From the NCBI RefSeq assembly GCF_014196455.1, contig NZ_JACIDS010000003.1:124001-188000 (forward strand): DNA of 64,000 nt, read 5' to 3'. This document shows, piece after piece, positions 36,117 to 47,321 of this stretch. The position numbers were made by a program, and so were the translations under genes. Under the pieces are notes generated by a model. That model searched no databases. It saw only the letters and a program-made list of their open reading frames with translations, and was not told where the DNA came from. Position 1 is the first letter of the stretch. Each line of letters opens with the position of its first letter. The stretch is from Kaistia hirudinis (GTDB lineage: Bacteria > Pseudomonadota > Alphaproteobacteria > Rhizobiales > Kaistiaceae).

Positions 36117-38149
36117 GCCGCGGGAAGTCCCGTCGTCATCCGGCCGGCCGGGTGCGGCGCCTCGGGCAGATGGCCGCTTTCGCGCAGGCGCACCATATGC
36201 GCCAGCTCGTCGACGACGCCGTCGAAGAGGGTCATGAGCGCGGCATCCGCGCCGGCGCGGCGCGGCGGCAGCAGCCCGGGCCTATCGTCGGGTCGCGCCG
36301 CGATATAGGCGGCCAGCTCCCGCAATGTTGCGGCGTCGGCCGGCGTCGGCGGGCCTTCGGCGCGGGCGGAATAGGCGGTGACGCGATCGCAGATGCGCTC
36401 GGCCGCAGCGATCAGGGGGAACCAGGAAGCAGCCTCGTCGCAGGCCGGCGGCGGCTCCATGAGCGAGATCTGGAGCCGTGCGCGCATGTCGGCGAGGCTA
36501 CCATAGGCGGCGCGGCGCTGCCCGGAGAGCTGCGGGCCCGGCTCGCCGTCGGCGATGGCGCGCAGATAGGTCGCGATCTCGTGCTTCGCCGCGCGAAAGC
36601 TGATGGCGAGCGCGCGTCCATGCGTCCGCGGCCAGATGAAGTAGCCGAAGATCAGCACGATGATGCCGGCAACGACCGTATCGGCGACGCGCTGCAGGCC
36701 GAAATCGATATTGACCGGTCCGGGCGTCAGCAGGTCGACCAGCACCAGCACCAGCGGCGTCAGCACCAGCGCTTGCAGGGCATAGGAGCGCCGCATCGAC
36801 CAGGGCAGCAGGCCGGCGAGGAGCGCCATCACGACCACCAGCACCGGCCCCTTCGCCAGCAGGCCGAGCACCAGCACGGCAATGGCCGCGCCGCCGACCG
36901 TGCCGACGCTGCGCAGCACGGCGCGCGCGAAGATCGAACCGAGATCCGGCTTCATGACGAGGCTGACGGTGAGCGGGACCCAGAACCAGTGATTGGCGTC
37001 GTTCACATAGCGCGTCGAATAGGCGAGACCCATGCAGAGCGCCAGCTTGATCGCGGTGCGCACCGCATCGCCGCCGGGGGCGAGGCGGTCGATGGCGATC
37101 CGCAGCCGCCCGGCGCGGGTCCCCTCGCGCGGCGGCGCCCCGGCCCCGTGCGGGGTGGGCGTGATGATGGCGTCGATGTCGTCGTCGATCGCGCTGAACA
37201 GCCCGCCCAGCGCGCGGAAAAGCGCGTCCGGCGCGCCGCCCTGCGGCATCGGCGGCAGTTTCGCGCCCTGGCCGAGCGCGTTCGCCGCGGCGTCGAGCTG
37301 CTCGGCGGCGGCGGCGAGGACCCCGGCGTCCGAGGCCGACAGGATGGCGGCAAAGGTGACGTCGGCGCCGTGCACGACCGCCGCGAGCCGGTCGGCCTCC
37401 CGGCTGGGGCCGGTGCTGCCCGAGCGGAGGGAGAGCATATGGGCGCAGAGCGCCGCGATCTGGCTGGTCACCGCCTGGCGTGCCGACGCCGCTTCCGGCG
37501 CGCCGACGGGCAGCACGGCGGGCGACCCGTCCGGACCGCCGCTCCGGCGCCGCGCGAAGGCGGCGAGCGCGCGCAGCAGGCTGGCGATCAGCGCCCGCCG
37601 CTGCCCGCTGCCGACGATCAGCGCTTCCACCGCCAGGGCCGCGGCATAGATGAGGGCGCCGGCGAAGAAGAGCAGCGCGGCCTGCCAGAACGACGCGATC
37701 GTCGGCACGCCGATGGCGATCGAGGCGAGCAGGAGCGCCTGCATCGTGCCGATCGACAGGATGGCGCCATAGAAGCTGAGGATGCCGGCGGCAAAGCCGG
37801 CAGCGGTCATGATCACGACGATGGCGGCGAGCGGCAGCGGATCGAGATAGCCGGCGAGGAAGCCCGAGGCGCCGATGAGCGTGGCGCCGAGAACCTGGCG
37901 CAGCTTAGTGTGATAGGAGCCGCCCGGTTCGCCGGCCGCGGCCATCAGCGCGCCCAGGGACACCCACATGCCGACCATCATCGCGTCGAAGGCGATACCG
38001 GCGGCCCAGGGCAGGGCGATGCAGAGCGCGGACCGGATCGCGCGGCCCCATTCCCAGGGGGCCGGCTTCAGCCGCGCCAGCTCGCGCAGCCAGGCGCCGG
38101 GTTGTTCATGGGGCGGCTCGCTCGTCATCTCGGCTCGTCTTGCTGTCAT
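36113..38149 (-). CDS. FUSC-family inner-membrane protein
   Basis: 678 residues with two membrane blocks of about five helices each (around 40-190 and 370-490) separated by soluble segments, the arrangement of FUSC/YccS/AaeB-like proteins that support efflux of aromatic acids. The second block contains VPLTVSLVMKPDLGSIFARA, the family signature. An ATG seven codons in (38128) is an alternative start. It is translationally coupled to the CLC gene. Substrate unknown. Confidence 0.8.
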   Translation of the reverse strand: MTARRAEMTSEPPHEQPGAWLRELARLKPAPWEWGRAIRSALCIALPWAAGIAFDAMMVGMWVSLGALMAAAGEPGGSYHTKLRQVLGATLIGASGFLAGYLDPLPLAAIVVIMTAAGFAAGILSFYGAILSIGTMQALLLASIAIGVPTIASFWQAALLFFAGALIYAAALAVEALIVGSGQRRALIASLLRALAAFARRRSGGPDGSPAVLPVGAPEAASARQAVTSQIAALCAHMLSLRSGSTGPSREADRLAAVVHGADVTFAAILSASDAGVLAAAAEQLDAAANALGQGAKLPPMPQGGAPDALFRALGGLFSAIDDDIDAIITPTPHGAGAPPREGTRAGRLRIAIDRLAPGGDAVRTAIKLALCMGLAYSTRYVNDANHWFWVPLTVSLVMKPDLGSIFARAVLRSVGTVGGAAIAVLVLGLLAKGPVLVVVMALLAGLLPWSMRRSYALQALVLTPLVLVLVDLLTPGPVNIDFGLQRVADTVVAGIIVLIFGYFIWPRTHGRALAISFRAAKHEIATYLRAIADGEPGPQLSGQRRAAYGSLADMRARLQISLMEPPPACDEAASWFPLIAAAERICDRVTAYSARAEGPPTPADAATLRELAAYIAARPDDRPGLLPPRRAGADAALMTLFDGVVDELAHMVRLRESGHLPEAPHPAGRMTTGLPAA

Positions 38150-38158
38150 GTTCGGATC

Positions 38159-38176
38159 GACGGATCTGGATCCGTC
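38159..38176. promoter_or_regulatory. Palindrome upstream of the FUSC gene
   Basis: GACGGATC-TG-GATCCGTC has perfect 8-base arms and ends 10 bases before the FUSC start codon, so it may be an operator or a 5' hairpin. More GGATC words follow in 38186-38198. Confidence 0.35.
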
Positions 38177-38424
38177 GGCCGCATCGGATCGGGATCCGGG
38201 CGTCGAGGATCGTGCGCGAAAAGAAGCGCTCGGTCCTCGCGCTGATGGGCGGCGTCGGGTGGGGGGATTGCTGGCACCATCCGTGACAGCATAGCCGGCA
38301 ACGACGCCGTGTCGACCAGGAATTGCACCGGGCCGTCTCTGCCCGATGCCTTTGGAAGCCCGCCATACGGCCGCGGGGATACGGCCCCGCGGCGATGGTC
38401 AGCCGGCTTATCGCCGCCCTCGGA

Positions 38425-39558
38425 TCAGCCCTTGACGACCGGCTGGCGCGTGGCGCGGAGCGAGGACATCAGCGGATCGCCGACATCGAGATGCCCCTGA
38501 ACCAGATGTTTCGGCGTCAGGGCCAGCCAGTTGTTGAGCGAGACATCGCGATATTCGCCGGTGTGGAACACGTTCAGGACCCGCACGGGCTCGTCGCCGG
38601 TGTTCTCGATGTAGTGGGCGAGCGTCTTCGGCACATAGCCGACATCGCCGGCCACGAAGTCGAATGTGCGGGCATTGTCGACCGCGTCGAACACGGTCAT
38701 GCGCGCCTTGCCGCTGATATAATACTGGATCTCGTCGGCATCGGGATGCCAGTGGATCTCGCGCATGCCGCCGGGCTCGAGATCGATGAACAGGGCCGCG
38801 AGATTGGTGACGGGGAAGTTCCGCGAATCGACCACGGTGGTGGCGCCGCCGGGATAGCGGGTCGGCGCCAGCTTGGAGGCGCGGAAGACATATTTGTCGG
38901 TGAAGGTCACGGCACCGAGGTCGCGGCGCACCTCATCGATCGGCGGCGGCACGGGCTGACGGAAGATGTACTTCTCATGCGCCGGGATGCCGTCGAAGGC
39001 GCTGACCGGCACGCCGAAATTCTTGGCCAGCACCTCGCGCGGGGTATGGGCGAAGAGTTCGGTGACCAGAAGCGTCTGGTTCTCGGAGAAATTGCCGTCA
39101 TTGAAGACGAGCACGAATTCGGTGCCCTCTTCGAGGCCCTGGATCGCGTGCGGGAAGCCGGCCGGTGCGAGCCAGAGATCGCCCGGCTCGAGGTCCTCGA
39201 CCAGGGTCTGGCGCTGATCATCGATCAGATAGAAGCGGACCCGGCCCTTCAGCACATAGGCCCATTCGGCTTCCTTGTGCCAATGCATCTCGCGCACCAC
39301 GCCCGCGGGCAGGCGCATGTCGACGATGGCGAGTTCCTTCAGCGCGCCGAGCTCGCGCTGCGTGACCTCGCGCGCCCAGCCGCCGTCCTCGAGACGGTTA
39401 TGGGCCATCGCGAACGGGAACTTGAGGTTCTGGATGCCTCCATGATCGGTCAACGGCGGAATCAGAATGTCGGGGTTCTGCGCCTCGACCTCCGGATTGC
39501 GCGGCCCGACAATGTCGGCGCCCCTCGTTCCCACGATGGGTTGCGGCAGGTCAGCCAT
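38425..39558 (-). CDS. oxdC: Oxalate decarboxylase (bicupin)
   Basis: 377 residues, close to the 385 of Bacillus OxdC, with two cupin domains. Cupin 1 has metal ligands H92, H94, E98 and H137 (MHWHKEAEWAYVLKG, FPHAIQGL); cupin 2 repeats the pattern in IHWHPDADEIQYY and a later LAHYIENTG. The lid between the strands reads SENQT (158-162), carrying the glutamate that separates decarboxylase (oxalate to formate and CO2) from oxidase activity. No signal peptide. The ribosome site GAGGGAG precedes the ATG. Mn-dependent and acid-linked in known homologues. Confidence 0.88.
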   Translation of the reverse strand: MADLPQPIVGTRGADIVGPRNPEVEAQNPDILIPPLTDHGGIQNLKFPFAMAHNRLEDGGWAREVTQRELGALKELAIVDMRLPAGVVREMHWHKEAEWAYVLKGRVRFYLIDDQRQTLVEDLEPGDLWLAPAGFPHAIQGLEEGTEFVLVFNDGNFSENQTLLVTELFAHTPREVLAKNFGVPVSAFDGIPAHEKYIFRQPVPPPIDEVRRDLGAVTFTDKYVFRASKLAPTRYPGGATTVVDSRNFPVTNLAALFIDLEPGGMREIHWHPDADEIQYYISGKARMTVFDAVDNARTFDFVAGDVGYVPKTLAHYIENTGDEPVRVLNVFHTGEYRDVSLNNWLALTPKHLVQGHLDVGDPLMSSLRATRQPVVKG

Positions 39559-39740
39559 CGAAAGCTCCCTCTCTTTTCTCTGCTGAACGGAACTGGATTT
39601 GATTGGGTCGATATTGAGATTGTGTGAAGTGCGCGCCGGAACCAGGGCGGGAAGCAGCGGCGCCGGCCGGGCCTCGATCGCGACGCCCGCCCGCAGAAGA
39701 CGATAGCCGATCGGCGGCCGGCGGCTTTCCGCAAACGCAT

Positions 39741-39760
39741 GACGGGCGCGTGCGCCCGTC
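39741..39760 (-). terminator. GC-rich hairpin downstream of the DUF1275 gene
   Basis: GACGGGCGC and GCGCCCGTC form a perfect 9-bp stem around a GT centre, 30 bases after the DUF1275 stop on the minus strand. There is no U-tract, so termination is uncertain. Confidence 0.35.
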
Positions 39761-39789
39761 GGCGGCCTGCCTCGGCATGGTCCGGAGGC

Positions 39790-40530
39790 TCAAGCGATCG
39801 TACCGCCCGAAGTCGGATCGGCCGCCTTGGGTTGGGCCTTGGCGCGGAGCGCGAGCCAGACCGCGATGGCCGCAGCGAGGAAGAGCGAGGCGTGGTCGAT
39901 GACCCGCATGTCGATATAGAAGCCGATCGCCCCGCCGGCCGCGAAGCCGAGCAGCACCGAGAAGAAGACGCCGGCCCACATGAGGTTCGGCTCGCCATTG
40001 ATGCCCGTCTTCTTGAAGAAGCTCTGTGCCAGGAAATTGAACGCCATCTGGACGACGAAAGTCACGGCCACATTGCCGTAGAGCATGCCGTGATCCTTGT
40101 GGAAGGCATTGCCCTGCGTTCCGGCGACGAAGCTGACGCCATAGGCGACGACATGCGGGTCGACCAGATCGAGCCGCGAGGCGATGGCGAGGGCGAGCAG
40201 CGCGATGCACTCGAACCAGAGCACGACCGGCGTGAAGATCTGCCCGTGCCGCAGCCGATTGGTCATCAGAACGCCGCACAGCGCCGAGCCCAGGCCGAAG
40301 GCGATGACGGAGCCGAAGGCGAAGATGAAGGCGGACCAGTCGCCCTGCACGAGGCGATAGCCGCTCTGGAGGACGTTGCCGGACTGAACCGTGGCGAAGG
40401 TCTGCGCGTGATAGAGCGTCCAGGCGTTCATCAGGCCGGCCATGAAGGCGAGCAGGAACCCGACGACTCGCTCTTCCATGAGCGGAAAGCGGATTTTCTC
40501 CGGATGATCTTCGATGATGGCCGTCGTCAT
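39790..40530 (-). CDS. DUF1275 (YoaK) family membrane protein
   Basis: 246 residues with about six membrane helices. FMAGLMNAWTLY near the N-terminus and the TVQSGNVLQ motif are the family's conserved core; GTQGNAFHKDHG is a second conserved loop. The family is sometimes described as transporter-like but its function is not known. It shares a divergent promoter region with the LuxR regulator and runs in the same direction as oxdC, 231 bases upstream of it. Confidence 0.82.
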   Translation of the reverse strand: MTTAIIEDHPEKIRFPLMEERVVGFLLAFMAGLMNAWTLYHAQTFATVQSGNVLQSGYRLVQGDWSAFIFAFGSVIAFGLGSALCGVLMTNRLRHGQIFTPVVLWFECIALLALAIASRLDLVDPHVVAYGVSFVAGTQGNAFHKDHGMLYGNVAVTFVVQMAFNFLAQSFFKKTGINGEPNLMWAGVFFSVLLGFAAGGAIGFYIDMRVIDHASLFLAAAIAVWLALRAKAQPKAADPTSGGTIA

Positions 40531-40633
40531 CAGCGCCCCCTTTTTGCGAGTTCAAAGTTCAGATCGTCGGAAGGATGGTCATCTCGCGTGCGCCCACGCA
40601 TCGCCAGAGCAAAGCAGCAAATGCGGATCGTTC

Positions 40634-40786
40634 ATCGATTGAAGCGCTCCAATATCCATCGATTTATCGCAATATCAGATAAATCAGATGCCAGATCGCG
40701 CCGTACTGTTGCTGGAAAATTAAATAGACATTGTTGATGACAATTGCAGATTGAATATATGTGCTCAATATCCCATATGGTATATT
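40634..40786. promoter_or_regulatory. AT-rich divergent control region with repeats and a 20-bp palindrome
   Basis: Between the DUF1275 and LuxR genes lie CATCGATT twice (from 40633 and 40657), ATCAGAT twice (40674-40680, 40683-40689) and AATATCCCATATGGTATATT (40767-40786), which is palindromic at 18 of 20 positions. The stretch is far more AT-rich than its surroundings. A LuxR-type dimer is the obvious candidate to bind the palindrome. Confidence 0.5.
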
Positions 40787-40833
40787 ATCGATCTCGCGGG
40801 ATGGTTGCCGGCTGGTGGCGCCCGGACCGATCA

Positions 40834-42021
40834 ATGGCGCAGCGGATTGGGGGCGTGAATTTGGACAGGCTGGCTCTCCCATCCTTCAGCGAGGCGTTGC
40901 ACGCCGTCTATGAGGCCGCGCTCGATTCCGATCATTGGCCGGTGGCCCTGTCGCGTATCGGCCGGATCTTCGATGCCGACGGCGCCGTCGTCATCTTCTA
41001 CAGCGGCGATGCGCAGGCGGATTTCATCACCTGCGACGAACTCCGCCCGGCGGTGGAGATCTATCAGGCCGAGGGCTGGTGGCGGCACGACCTGCATGCC
41101 CAGCGCGCGATCGCGCAGAACCTTGCCGACGGCGATGTCTTCAGCGATCTGACCGTCGCCACGCCGGACGAGATCGAGACGCATCCGATCTATGTCGATT
41201 TCTTCGAGCGGGTCGGTTTCGGCTGCCTGATGTCGGCCGTCATGCTGCCCGACCTCGACATGCTGGTCGGCCTCTCGGTGCCGCGCGCAAAGGCGAAAGG
41301 CTTCTTCGATCGCAACGACATGAACCTGCTGAGCCTCATCAGCCGCCATGTCGAGCAGTCGCTGCGGATCTCCCTTCGCATCACCCATCTCGAGGCGAGC
41401 GAGGCGGCGCTTACGACTGCGGTCGATTCGATGGATGCCTGCATCTATGCGCTGGACGACGCCGGGGGGATCGCCTTCGCCAATGCGTCCGGCCTCGCCC
41501 GCTTCGCCGATTATTTCCTGCCCGGCGAGGGCCGCATCGTGCCGCGCGAAGCGACGGAACGGGCCTCGTTCCGGGCATTGCTGGACGAGGGCAGCGGCGG
41601 CGACGTGCGGGCCTCTCCCCGCTCCTGCGTGATCAGCGGAGCGGATGGCAGCCGGCTCGCCGTATGGGCGATGCCCATGACGGATGCCGCCCGCGGCCTG
41701 CTCACGGTCAGGGACAGCGCGACGACGCTCCTCTTCGCCACCCCCGTCGAGCGGCGGGACATGATCGACCCCGCGGTGATTCGCGACATCTTCGATCTCT
41801 CGCTCGGCGAGGCGCGGCTTGCCGCGCTCGTCGGCGGCGGCATGGAGATCCGCGACGTCGCCGGCCGTCTCGGCATCACCGAAGGGACCGCGCGCATCGT
41901 TCTGAAGCGCGTCTTCCGCAAGCTCGGCATCAACCGCCAGGCACAGCTGGTGCTCCAGCTTTCACAGCTCGCGCAGTTTCGGACGCTGCGGGCGGGCGGC
42001 GCGCCGGGCCGATCCGGGTGA
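40834..42021 (+). CDS. LuxR-family transcriptional regulator
   Basis: 395 residues if started at ATG 40834. ATG 40801 and the upstream frame to 40744 are open, but the latter would put a palindrome inside the gene. The N-terminal 300 residues form a GAF/PAS-like sensing region (IDLS-free, aromatic-rich, for example AEGWWRHDLHAQRAIA). The C-terminal LuxR HTH occupies the last 65 residues (LSLGEARLAALVGGGMEIRD, LGITEGTARIVLKRVFRKLG). There is no receiver domain. Likely controls the divergent DUF1275/oxdC genes; the ligand is unknown. Confidence 0.82.
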   Translation: MAQRIGGVNLDRLALPSFSEALHAVYEAALDSDHWPVALSRIGRIFDADGAVVIFYSGDAQADFITCDELRPAVEIYQAEGWWRHDLHAQRAIAQNLADGDVFSDLTVATPDEIETHPIYVDFFERVGFGCLMSAVMLPDLDMLVGLSVPRAKAKGFFDRNDMNLLSLISRHVEQSLRISLRITHLEASEAALTTAVDSMDACIYALDDAGGIAFANASGLARFADYFLPGEGRIVPREATERASFRALLDEGSGGDVRASPRSCVISGADGSRLAVWAMPMTDAARGLLTVRDSATTLLFATPVERRDMIDPAVIRDIFDLSLGEARLAALVGGGMEIRDVAGRLGITEGTARIVLKRVFRKLGINRQAQLVLQLSQLAQFRTLRAGGAPGRSG

Positions 42022-42140
42022 GGCGGCGCAAGCCGAGGGGGGGGGGCTTGTGATCCGCGCGGGACAGGGCGACTGTGGCGTCAGACTATTCCAATGCGCC
42101 CGGCTTCCCCGCCCGCCCGGCGCCCAGGAGGGATCGAGCG

Positions 42141-42824
42141 ATGCTGAGATATGTCCTGATCGTTCTGTCGGCGCTCGCGCTGGCGCCGTCCCTCGCCGCG
42201 GCCGGCGAGCAGCCGGCGCGCTCGCGGATCCAGTTCGCGCCTGGCGCGAATGCGGCCACGGTGAAGGGGCGCGTCGTCGGCTATCAGGTCCGCGACTATG
42301 TCGTAGGCGCGCGGGCCGGCCAGACCATGACGGTCACCCTCTCGACGAATAATCGCTCCGCGACCTTCAACGTGACGCCGCCCTTCGGCGACGAGGCCGT
42401 CTTCATCGGCTCCGTCTCGGGCACGCGCTTCTCCGGCCGGCTCGACCGGGGCGGCGACTATGTCATCAGCGTCGGCCTGATGCGCAATGCCGCCCGGCGC
42501 GGCGAGCGCGCCGACTACAGCCTCGCCGTGCGGATCAAGGGGGGCGCACCGATCGCCGTGCTGCCGCCGCCGAAGAACGACTTCGCCGACGGCCTGATGG
42601 GCGGACCGGATGAATGGCGGGTCGTCGGCGTGCCGGCGGGCGATCTCCTCAATATCCGCACCAAGCCCGCCGCGAACGCCCCGCTCGTGGCGAGCGTGCC
42701 GAATGGCACCCGCCTCGCCAATCGCAGCTGCCGCCTCGTCGAATCGTCGCGCTGGTGCCTGGTCGAAATCCCCGGCGGTTCCGGCATTTCCGGCTGGGCG
42801 AATGGGCGCTATCTGCGCGAATAG
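42141..42824 (+). CDS. Secreted protein with C-terminal SH3 domain
   Basis: 227 residues from the ATG at 42141, preceded by AGGAGG at 42127-42132. Signal peptide about 1-22 (LIVLSALALAPSLAAAG). A beta-rich middle domain (residues 30-130, VVGYQVRDYVVGARAGQTMT) resembles the inhibitor-type domain found in alphaproteobacterial SH3 proteins. The SH3_3 domain follows (LNIRTKPAANAPLVASVPNG, with paired cysteine SCRLV/RWCLVE). Periplasmic; function unknown. It is a second, distinct SH3 protein beside the one at 7197. Confidence 0.78.
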   Translation: MLRYVLIVLSALALAPSLAAAGEQPARSRIQFAPGANAATVKGRVVGYQVRDYVVGARAGQTMTVTLSTNNRSATFNVTPPFGDEAVFIGSVSGTRFSGRLDRGGDYVISVGLMRNAARRGERADYSLAVRIKGGAPIAVLPPPKNDFADGLMGGPDEWRVVGVPAGDLLNIRTKPAANAPLVASVPNGTRLANRSCRLVESSRWCLVEIPGGSGISGWANGRYLRE

Positions 42825-43032
42825 CCCCTTAGCGTGCGATGACGCGCGTTAGCCCTTGATCCGCATCAAGGCGGCGGAAGCTGCATGAAGGTCTGCTATG
42901 ATTGTGGCGCGGAGCGCGTGCGGCGGTCGATCCTGCCGACGCGCCCGGCCGTCGGTTCGCCGTGACGCACGCCGTGGCGTGCGCGATCGGTTCGCCGCGC
43001 GGGGAGCGGCTTTCACAGACGGGGAGATCACC

Positions 43033-43611
43033 ATGTCGGATACGATATCGGGCCTGGGCCGCGGGACGTTTCCCGGGCTGGCGCCCTTGCGCGGCAAGTG
43101 GGGCTGGATCGTCGCCCTCGGCGTCGTCTATGTGATCGCGGGCGCCATCGCGCTCGGCAGCATCGTCAGCGCCACGGTGGTGAGCGTCTTCGTCGTCGGG
43201 ATCATGATGATCGTGGCCGGCGTCGCCGAAGTGATCAACGCCTTCCAGGTCAAGGCCTGGGGCTGGTTCCTGTTCTGGCTGTCGCTCGGCATCCTCTACA
43301 TCGTCGGCGGCTTTCTCGTCTTCCAGAACCCGCTGCTCACCGCCGCCGGGCTGACCCTTCTCCTCGGGGTGGTGCTCGTCATCTCCGGTCTCGTGCGCAT
43401 TTTCCTCGGCTTCACCATGAAGCAGGGCACGCCCTGGGGCGGCGTCGTGCTGTCCGGTGTGATCACGCTGCTGCTCGGCGGCATCATCCTGCTGCACTGG
43501 CCCGTCTCGTCGCTGTGGACGCTCGGCATCTTCCTCGGTGTCGACCTCGTCTTCGCCGGCGCGAGCTGGATCGGCGTCGGCCTCGGCCTCAGGCGGGCCA
43601 TCCCCGCCTGA
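43033..43611 (+). CDS. HdeD-like DUF308 membrane protein
   Basis: 192 residues, starting at ATG 43033 behind GGGGAG. Six short membrane helices in three repeated pairs, for example WIVALGVVYVIAGAIALGS, the DUF308 arrangement of the acid-resistance membrane protein HdeD. In enteric bacteria HdeD helps survival at high cell density under acid; here only the family is supported. With oxdC and the CLC antiporter nearby, an acid-stress theme is possible but loose. Confidence 0.82.
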   Translation: MSDTISGLGRGTFPGLAPLRGKWGWIVALGVVYVIAGAIALGSIVSATVVSVFVVGIMMIVAGVAEVINAFQVKAWGWFLFWLSLGILYIVGGFLVFQNPLLTAAGLTLLLGVVLVISGLVRIFLGFTMKQGTPWGGVVLSGVITLLLGGIILLHWPVSSLWTLGIFLGVDLVFAGASWIGVGLGLRRAIPA

Positions 43612-43957
43612 CCGGGCAAGGCCCGCACCTCGACCCCGAACCCAAGGCCCGGGGCTGGCCGCCGCATGTGACGATGCCGCCGCGGTACCTTCGTCCGCGG
43701 CCGTAGTTCGTTCTGCCGCCGGCCCGCCGGAGAACGCGCCGCCCATCGTGGGCGGCCGCGACGCCGCTTCCCATCCTGAGGACCCTTTTCATCGCTGCAG
43801 CCCGCCGATTTCGGCGGGGCGCGGGCGTGCATGCGCGCGGCTTCGGGCGCCCTGCACGCCTGCTTTCGTGCGCTCATCTCCCCGCTGGACAGGCGGCGCA
43901 TTCCGCGTATAGGCTCTCAAGTCTGATTAATATGAATAATAGGAATAATCGGATCCG
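43612..43957. other. 346-base gap with one hairpin and an AT-rich promoter at its end
   Basis: A perfect 8-bp hairpin CCCGCCGA/TCGGCGGG lies at 43801-43818. The last 35 bases, before the GntR start, are AT-rich: GAATAAT occurs at 43934-43940 and 43943-43949, bounded by GATTA (43925) and TAATC (43946-43950). These are candidates for a promoter and an autoregulatory GntR site. No gene is seen in the rest. Confidence 0.4.
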
Positions 43958-44724
43958 ATGTCGCAAGCAGAGTCGGCCCCCTTGCCGGTAGCAGGCTCCG
44001 GTCACGCCTTCGGCGGCCTCCATGCCGCTGCGGTCGAGCGGATCGGCGCCTGGATCGTGCAGGGCCGGATCCCGCCGGGCGAATTGCTGCCGAACGCCAG
44101 CGATCCGACGCTGGGCATAAGCCGCTCAGTGCTGCGCGAGGCGATCAAGGTCTTGGCCGGCAAGGGTCTGGTCGAGTCGCGACCAAAGACGGGCACCCGC
44201 GTGCGCGCCCGCTCCGAATGGAATTTCCTCGATCCCGACGTCCTGTCCTGGCGCTATGCGGGCGCCATCGGCACGGAGGATGTGCGCGCGCTGTTCGAAC
44301 TGCGCCGGGCGATCGAGCCGATGGCCGCCTCGCTCGCCGCGACGCGCGCGAGCGCTGAGGAAATCGCCGTGCTCGAGGCGGCTCTCACGGAGATGGAGGC
44401 GGTCGTCCATGACGGCGAGCTCTTCGCCAAGCCCGATCTCGTGTTCCACCAGACGATCCTGCGCATGACCGGCAACGAGCTGATCAGCTCGCTCGCTGCG
44501 CTGATCGAGACGGCGCTCGTCATGAGCTTTCGCCTCTCGATCGACAGTCCGGACGGCCAGGAGCCGTCCATGCCGCTGCATCGCGAGGTGGCGAACCGGA
44601 TCGCGGCCCGCGATCCGTTGGGCGCCCAGCAGGCCATGATCGTGCTCCTCGAGGGCGCGGAACAGGATGTCCGCCGCGTGGTGGAAGGTCGCAATCGCCG
44701 CCGCGGCGGCAGGGAGATCAAGGA

Positions 44725-44728
<4 letters not shown>
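43958..44728 (+). CDS. GntR-family regulator, FCD (FadR) subfamily
   Basis: 256 residues. The N-terminal winged HTH (about 22-90) includes IPPGELLPNASDPTLGISRS and VLREAIKVLAGKGLVESRPK. The FCD ligand domain follows, with metal-binding candidates D and H in FELRRAIEPMAA, DLVFHQTIL and PLHREV. Members of this type sense sugar acids or other carboxylates. The stop overlaps the dehydratase ATG, so it heads the operon it most likely controls. Confidence 0.9.
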
Positions 44729-46452
<1,724 letters not shown>

Positions 46453-46467
46453 GAGGGGGGACGAGAG

Positions 46468-47247
46468 ATGAGCGAGACCGCTCCGCGCTTCGCCGCCTAT
46501 CCGAGCCTCAAGGGGCGCAGCGTCTTCATCACCGGTGGCGGCAGCGGCATCGGCGAAAGCCTCGTGCGCCATTTCTGCGCGCAGGGCAGCCGCGTCGCCT
46601 TCGTCGATATAGCCGAGGCGCCCTCGCGGCGTCTGGTCGAGGACATTGCGGCGGCCGGCGATCCGGCGCCGCTGTTCGTCCCCTGCGACCTTCGCGATGT
46701 CGAGGCGCTCAAGGCCGCCGTCGCGACGGCCGCGGAGCACAACGGCCCGATCGGCGTGCTCTGCAACAATGCCGGCAATGACGACCGCCACCAGACCGAG
46801 GATGTAACGACGGCCTATTGGGACGACCGCATGGCGGTCAACCTCCGGCATCAGTTCTTCGCGGCCCAGACCGTGCGCCCCTACATGAAGGCGCTCGGCG
46901 GCGGTTCGATCATCAATTTCGGCTCGATCACCTGGATGGTCGGCGATCCGGATTGCCCCGCCTATGTCACGGCCAAGGCGGCGGTCTGGGGCCTGACGCG
47001 GGCGCTCGCCCGCGAATTCGGTCCCGAGCGCATCCGCGTCAACTGCATGGCGCCCGGCTGGGTCATGACCGAGCGGCAGGTGAAGCTCTGGCTGACGCCG
47101 GCCGGCGAAAAGCAGATCGCGGAGCGCCAGTGCCTCCCCGACCGGCTGCAGCCGGCCGATATCGCGCGCATGGCGCTCTTCCTGGCCTCGGACGACAGCC
47201 TGATGTGTTCGAGCCAGCAATTCATCGTCGACGGCGGCTGGGTCTAG
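46468..47247 (+). CDS. SDR-family dehydrogenase
   Basis: 259 residues. NAD(P) loop TGGGSGIG (22-29), NNAG (100-103), and catalytic S153, Y166 and K170 (YVTAK). The C-terminus VDGGWV is standard. The ribosome site is GAGGGGGG upstream of the ATG. Position right after an aldonate dehydratase suggests it oxidises an aldose to the aldonolactone (as pentose or galactose 1-dehydrogenases do) or acts on the keto-deoxy product. Specificity is not readable. Confidence 0.85.
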   Translation: MSETAPRFAAYPSLKGRSVFITGGGSGIGESLVRHFCAQGSRVAFVDIAEAPSRRLVEDIAAAGDPAPLFVPCDLRDVEALKAAVATAAEHNGPIGVLCNNAGNDDRHQTEDVTTAYWDDRMAVNLRHQFFAAQTVRPYMKALGGGSIINFGSITWMVGDPDCPAYVTAKAAVWGLTRALAREFGPERIRVNCMAPGWVMTERQVKLWLTPAGEKQIAERQCLPDRLQPADIARMALFLASDDSLMCSSQQFIVDGGWV

Positions 47248-47321
47248 GCGCGCCGGAGACCGCGACGACAACGACAAGAAAAACAAGAAATCAGCACCAC
47301 CCCGGAACCAAGGGAACAGCA

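Noticed and set aside
43589-43792. Small Arg/Gly-rich minus-strand frame after the HdeD-like gene
   Set aside because: Composition mirrors GC-rich spacer, with no ribosome site or membrane/signal features.
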